A stretch of DNA of 35,293 nucleotides, from positions 1-35,293 of IMG/VR virus record IMGVR_UViG_3300017772_002961; one strand, written 5' to 3'. Below, one piece after another: positions 33,401 to 35,293 of the stretch. The stretch comes from a virus. The notes beneath the pieces were generated by a model. It ran no database searches, was not told the origin of the DNA, and saw only the letters and a program-made list of their open reading frames with translations. Position numbers and translations under genes: made by a program. Position 1 is the stretch's first letter. Each line of letters starts with the position of its first letter.

Positions 33401-35293
33401 TGGAGAAGAAGCATGTAAGCTTGGCGGGTGTATGATTCCAGGTATGGATAACTACAATGAATTTGCTACATATGATGATGGATCTTGTTATAAATACGGA
33501 TGTACAGATAGCGGTCTTATTAATGCTCCTTATTCTCCGTACCCAGGAACTTTTACTTTAGAAACCTGGCTAGCGACAAGTGAGTTAAATACAGTAGAAA
33601 ATTACATAGGAGGTTATCCTGCAGATAATTACGACGCATTAGCTACTATTAATGAGGTGAGCGTAACAGATGACTCTAATCCATGTACATACACAGGATG
33701 TATGGACCCAGGTACACCGCCTAATTATCATATTAATTATAGTGCACTATACACTACTCAAGATAATAGTACATGTATAGATGCGATTGGAGGATGTTCA
33801 AGATCTCCTTATCAAAATTATAATCCAAACGCAAATACAAACGATACTAATAGTTGTTGTATACAATTAGCGGGAACTGACTCTGATGGTGACGGTATTT
33901 TTGAGTTACAAGAAAATCCATACGGATATGCTCCAGCAAATTATACATATAGTGGAGTGTCTTCTACTGCTAAACCAATTTTATTTGAATTATATTCAGC
34001 TAATTGTACAGGCGCTGCTACTACAGGAGTTCGATTTAAGTCTGGGTATAGCACTTTCCCAGATGAGCTTTTAAATGCTGACGGAACGCCAAAAATTAGT
34101 AATATTACTGTAAACGCTTATCGTCAAAGTAATGGAGAAATTGACATTGACGACACTACATTCCCTACTCGAACATTTACGTATGACGAACTTGTTGCTG
34201 GAGTTACTGATATTTCAATTTATAATTCAGTTCCAACAGTATTAGCTGTATTTATTGTAATAAAGTTTAATTATAGTAATGTTGCTCAAAGTGGGGATGA
34301 TGGAAATACTGGTACATCTTGCGAGTATAAGCTTGATTTACATTTAGATGATACTTGTGCTACGCATCAGGGGTGTACGGACGACGGATGGAACACTGCA
34401 TCTATTGATGGGTTTAATGCTTTAACTGGTGGTTTTCCGCAACAAGGATTTAATCCAAACGTTAATCAGCATGTAGCTAATGATTGTACTGGTGCGCATG
34501 TTTTAGGTTGTATGGACACTAATTACGCTATACCTGCAAATCAGCATGTAGGTGTAGGAGCGTCTACAACTCAAACATCTCATCCTACCTTTAATAAAAC
34601 TACAGCGCCTTCAGGTAATGACGTAAGAGGTGAAGCATACGATGGATGGAGTACTTCAGCTACTATTAATATGTATGATGATACTTACGCTAACAATAGT
34701 GCCGGTACATTATATGGAACAAGCTTAGGAGCGTACCACCCTATTTATACTGATTTAACTTTAAGTGATGGAACAGATCCATCTAGTAGTCAGTATGGTG
34801 CTACGCCGTCTCCTGATACGTTTGAAGGTTCCGTGTATGGATGTTTCCCTAAAGTATTTGGATGTAAAACTGCTGGTAAGTTTAACTTTAATAATTGGTA
34901 CCATGATGGAAATATAAACCCTACAACAGGTGTCGCTTACGCTGCAACAGATTTTCCTTTATTAAATTTTGGAATACAATATAATCAAGACGTAGATGTA
35001 AATCCATCTACAGGAGTTGTTTACACAAATGAAGAGCTATTACAAAATGTTCCTTATTTATATAATGTAAATACTGATGGTACTTCTACTAGTAGTGCAA
35101 CAGATAGTTGTTTTGATGTTGTGCCTGGGTGTACAAATTCAAGTGCAGCTAATTTTATCTCTAACAATTTAGGTGGTGAAGCTACCACAGCACTCGCGCT
35201 TGCAAACCAACCAAGTACATGGGGGGTAGCTGTAAATCAAGAAAATCAGTCTTGTTGTTTTGATGAAACTGATCTTCCTGCTAACGCAACTTA
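24498..35293 (+). CDS. Giant modular fibre/adhesin with GCTD repeats, partial (3598+ aa)
   Basis: The frame stays open from the ATG at 24498 to the window end, with frame checked at many points. Residues 1-317 have no signal peptide and end in a beta sandwich (VVVDLPAGENVIALEV). From residue 318 about 25-30 degenerate Cys-rich repeats follow, with the pattern GC(T/M)D, A.NY and DDGSC. An Lcl_C/DUF1566-like domain lies at about 955-1090 (GGFTDWSLPDADHLIAMY, SYWSNT, VRLSRRV). Jelly-roll modules like carbohydrate-binding domains lie at about 1434-1590 and 2470-2910 (FIIDDIVLKR, FLVKDISVVRV). A Ca-binding-like DSDGDG is near 3127. It most likely forms a very long virion fibre or adhesin that binds host glycans. 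A minor virion or secreted role cannot be excluded. Confidence 0.85.
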   Translation, partial: MASKNWTLKTPVTGKIIELTSGSDVLIEGSSYNFVLPTDHGVTINQIDFTYRASNGSETEFSFEEFIKVVPKLNFKVVEVVSNTIYVIEYLSNDRSLDFPEVVIPLEHYTRGKVTFLDDRGREKTYTLPTKIDDLTSIAGTLDTKCLNYSHITTTEAGVPDVCFLDPSKLESPCTDNRAWNSVKLVDEKNSASSTVFEASCKYDQFGFESTKELTEDLTVNPAAKSYEYISIPHQYEGGMTWAFGALLSPLITNIENVFWDISYDSAVGFVADSNYTDEGMVVVDLPAGENVIALEVVTSNNTFFTYITVIVDAVVLGCTDINASNYNPDATTNDGSCVGITKGCMDNGLTYTSTITAGGFPVHTVINPLIPGLAATNFNSNANQPLADSCVYDICTDPGASNYHNAEELGLDTTQYTGCQTCCTYVGVVRGCTDPGDVDADLNPGNIYGSFDVATTTGSTASNGSVTMNPANSNWDFNPHANEQSGRCLPKLPGCMDPLASNYITPSGNPAIDINWHLPDTCEYTVCSDSTASNYNKLDGTGANVNSTGVDDWGYTANGGSWTETGYWVAEDLGTQTALTSSDEPYNADTTLCTFTVPVDDLCANVDELLPRIASRNVSSGDLGYMNTLLGVAPNMHQLNPATGDSCISDLTRTESVTVSGFTYNKVTEERVTTQVITQNNPVLYLTNPELNGTIVYNYTGSTGGNSPITLSNISANDAPAVAAALSAANYNGSLVPTVYYYFRVSDITQDPLNGVSLAPEFSQNPIEHLFNDSNITKVSYQQGTYFYVPGGSLANFQAGNDNTDIPIGYALNADPVGGLAYNHSSATGCTGFTSEAMYTVYRVEVRDYCVDTALNFVIGADLSSVPEDLAINNTPVFNSSVVGCTDETATNFNSEATISGSSNYLMSDWANYINDGGCYISGCVDEYYSASNPSNNLIVSEHLLEGTDIPLQVGLEVPEFGGVIYRIYNGQAYICPLENHLSSSSFNYDSAITAAANATTGGFTDWSLPDADHLIAMYKNIHSSTSGYEDEFYFTDASYWSNTIHTDNVYSHSYNFATGPATTDATAVATELKVRLSRRVSIDSLIEGRYTNNCGDGVNAFGCTDPAASNYIASAIVSPIVGDTADDCIYDFHIDDWTEGNQNYNDQIISLGYEDSQDFVNSQESYSDSVGFEGFGNYLIHYSAVHAWNHPTLQGVILPSFSYCLSERLVPFTFTVVANGTPATVTATPAESFGYNDIVNQYSNKIQVIGKKDSSTGNVNFILYATNPEKDSIYTYSLASGAYLASTPTTYLLGNNTSYADRIMPHSAKNLATQFSNLGYVTPENGGFKRSPHVYMFRFAKNLTYKVNPITGLPWNSYTMLLDLFGDSNVLIKDLAGDSYWPMVNLHNLNESNTNSSDPQSNSYHSDNPDYMHLSFGSFLSSITSDPTAGEELLGSSTFPDNNTNNVWTNAGNASDAFTFVDSGGGDYVARRASVSSNLRTGLHQSISVTPNKKYQILYKKKVDISNTDSSYPDYAKTYVELQPDGTNFGPSSKYGENQYFSDNTEQTVIDYFTYVGSLTTLDVVLYVESTWEGDITEFSIKEVAQYPDGYITQQFKNNNVACDDAKTVGYYTYQLNTNGEVLDKYDFSPYLEYADEVSGCMDETALNYDPAAVITAGNYTDCMYYLTSCTGHAPEIKVVPQDEDAVNGVGCAQAYTVTVEACPSVLSNAQINMVLGQLQTNTTSSPITIGDFVLAPFASAYVPILQIADIEPCIEGIQQTDSPALTATFTYDPTLDSHNFSNIAQTANIPFITGGAGVPLNADIEYHADFQLQYEEYYTNPDGSIPFTPQSLTYQFNETTQFNGNSIISPIINGCTTLLAFNYNENATCNDGSCIDVVNGCTDTDAFNYNSSANTDDGSCIPVVLGCTDPAAHNTNYNINVVEDDPSVLGTAPYGNISDVSAIYGPFPNATTDNTAVNTDNDRICFYCPAINGPTGTSDQFTVEYLEESVVGDGILYTPPSTSNLEFTWTPSINTGDASLSMATTYETSVTLKYRKIHVFITIDSALDGPYEPGVSYYIDKTHVLDEFEVVTSLVTYDDLLDGVLVDYYKINAPAQIYVLDSLAFTAYYNAPGGESNVNRCAQTITHQVNSDLYPNLILGCLDKEAFNFYANSNFLNSTGTTNVFFRETEGGAFTEILNTAVPNVDVDSYTVRDLCIPVVEGCTDSSVLDGTPIATNYNPLANTDDGRCTYDGCTDETADNYEAWATNDNGSCVKSGCMESWAVNYDSTATRDNNSCYTYGCTDPNAYNSHWCLDDSNPCFGASSDYTVSAITSTSCYYEGCMDSGEGVNQSAINLITEFASENTGNTTLNDVLENVPVGITHNMNNEIAAVQSLPVNPGEAATNYQANATISGACIYEGCTDPNASNYDADAIQDATPSLCVYEACIDETATNFGEGITVTGNVSNQANAQNSCFGPDLLAPANKANIEYWGSTTYTSIVDESSNVKVETNGSYTGEVAARVVLSPFNPQPSAVGEVVSKYSILEYDSTVSQNSVGVLTSLEYPLVSASDILLYNYYFEVLIKSDTPVTATIKEFNNVTWDSSTQTINTASWSYGFDSLSYTELSATVLANQGDKYFATKWKPHYQAQLIILEISGAAASSNFIIDDIVLKRETCQDVVLNQESFSSYAGSESGITLGLDNAELYSVVGNTNNVDGDFHIIRTHIDQGEYGLYANGDLWPTRKGSDYFANPLTETWRRTYHLGDGPRVGVWITPYYEAKFRASWPAWTYNSNYTHITEEPRAVLSQLFNYGEGSIYRLDFKAKIGSNWDTDRNRQVGISDYVGSTHNEADTAVGIHYLTEVNPTYSTTGVYNTIPNNTNKFVLEEDWVDYTVYWVASTHSNGIAFYNFNTGDPHEFLVKDISVVRVDPQVFHTSSDTCYLFGCGDSGLYPAGHANEGDSWAENYNEDVSSDIGIDLPVGAVGPNGEEACKLGGCMIPGMDNYNEFATYDDGSCYKYGCTDSGLINAPYSPYPGTFTLETWLATSELNTVENYIGGYPADNYDALATINEVSVTDDSNPCTYTGCMDPGTPPNYHINYSALYTTQDNSTCIDAIGGCSRSPYQNYNPNANTNDTNSCCIQLAGTDSDGDGIFELQENPYGYAPANYTYSGVSSTAKPILFELYSANCTGAATTGVRFKSGYSTFPDELLNADGTPKISNITVNAYRQSNGEIDIDDTTFPTRTFTYDELVAGVTDISIYNSVPTVLAVFIVIKFNYSNVAQSGDDGNTGTSCEYKLDLHLDDTCATHQGCTDDGWNTASIDGFNALTGGFPQQGFNPNVNQHVANDCTGAHVLGCMDTNYAIPANQHVGVGASTTQTSHPTFNKTTAPSGNDVRGEAYDGWSTSATINMYDDTYANNSAGTLYGTSLGAYHPIYTDLTLSDGTDPSSSQYGATPSPDTFEGSVYGCFPKVFGCKTAGKFNFNNWYHDGNINPTTGVAYAATDFPLLNFGIQYNQDVDVNPSTGVVYTNEELLQNVPYLYNVNTDGTSTSSATDSCFDVVPGCTNSSAANFISNNLGGEATTALALANQPSTWGVAVNQENQSCCFDETDLPANAT
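25449..25511 (+). repeat. First complete GCTD repeat unit
   Basis: The 21-codon unit is the best-preserved copy: GCTDINASNY, a short linker, NDGSC. It marks the start of the repeat region of the giant gene. At DNA level the copies are strongly diverged, so this is a protein repeat. Confidence 0.85.
27366..27765 (+). other. Lcl_C/DUF1566-like domain in the giant protein
   Basis: Codons 957-1089 give the order expected of the Lcl_C family: a start strand (FGGVIYRIYNGQAYIC), then GGFTDWSLPDADHLIAMY (DWxLP motif), YWSNT, SYNFATG and VRLSRRV. Proteins with this domain have a C-type-lectin-like surface and occur in adhesins and phage fibres. It suggests a ligand-binding site. Confidence 0.7.
30066..30299 (+). 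repeat. Tandem GCTD repeat block 1
   Basis: Glycine codons of successive units begin at 30066, 30144 and 30222, a 78-base (26-residue) period. Each of the first two ends in CNDGSC or TDDGSC followed by a hydrophobic pair (VV) and Asn or Leu before the next GC. Confidence 0.8.
31110..31420 (+). repeat. Tandem GCTD repeat block 2
   Basis: Units begin at 31110, 31203, 31275 and 31347, the last three spaced 72 bases (24 residues). They end in DGRC, NGSC, NNSC and NPC. This is the densest array in the visible part, and each unit carries two Cys at conserved places. Confidence 0.8.

Noticed and set aside
25449-35293. CRISPR array or DNA-level tandem repeats
   Set aside because: The repeats are conserved as protein (GCTD, NY, DGSC) but diverge at DNA level and lack unique spacers of constant length.

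Overview
This window is part of a tailed-phage genome (Caudoviricetes, HK97-type capsid), AT-rich, tightly packed and arranged as two divergent arms. The inferred host is a marine member of the Bacteroidota. Three signs support this. Two intergenic sites on opposite strands match the Bacteroidota promoter pattern TTTG-N19-21-TAnnTTTG exactly (TTTG-N20-TATATTTG at 10238-10269 on +; TTTG-N19-TACATTTG at 2844-2814 on -). The gene starts I examined have A/T-rich leaders rather than Shine-Dalgarno sites. The last gene encodes Cys-rich GCTD repeats of a kind I know from secreted and surface proteins of marine Flavobacteriia. Host and phage lineage are inferences. Order and sizes of the head genes recall crAss-like and Cellulophaga-type podoviruses, but this needs profile searches.

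Left arm (209-9456, all minus strand): DNA metabolism plus many small genes. Read in transcription order it begins at 9456 with small genes (two zinc ribbons, a membrane protein, a coiled-coil protein) and a protein of unknown function that may bind ssDNA. It continues with a family A DNA polymerase with active-looking 3'-5' exonuclease motifs, a stand-alone DnaA domain IV, a winged-helix protein and a UvsW/Rad25-like SF2 helicase. A separate promoter near 2830 then drives a probable helicase loader, a DnaB-type replicative helicase, a radical-SAM spore-photoproduct-lyase-like enzyme and a small basic protein. Most neighbours overlap by 1-50 bases, which suggests translational coupling. A 39-nt acceptor/T-arm tRNA-like minihelix lies between two of these genes (7417-7455).

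Centre (about 9457-10291): the divergent control region. It holds a short plus-strand transcription unit ending in a strong intrinsic terminator, a 49-residue Cys-rich ORF, and about 250 bases without a convincing gene but with long-range pairing, lying between a promoter-like box and a U-run. I propose a structured RNA there.

Right arm (10292 to the end, plus strand): virion genes. A GroES-like co-chaperonin, several small proteins (winged helix, zinc cluster, HU-like) and a possible small terminase precede the large terminase, portal, a virion lytic transglycosylase, a probable scaffold and the major capsid protein. A GAAA-loop terminator follows the capsid gene. Two probable head-tail connector genes, an abundant-looking structural protein with its own terminator and a Cys-tailed 165-aa protein come next.

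The window ends inside a giant gene (24498 to beyond 35293, at least 3598 codons without a stop). It encodes a modular protein with about 25-30 degenerate Cys-rich GCTD repeats, an Lcl_C/DUF1566-like lectin-type domain and jelly-roll modules resembling carbohydrate-binding domains. It has no signal peptide, so it is best read as a very large phage fibre or adhesin assembled from modules resembling host surface proteins. It is the most striking object in the window.
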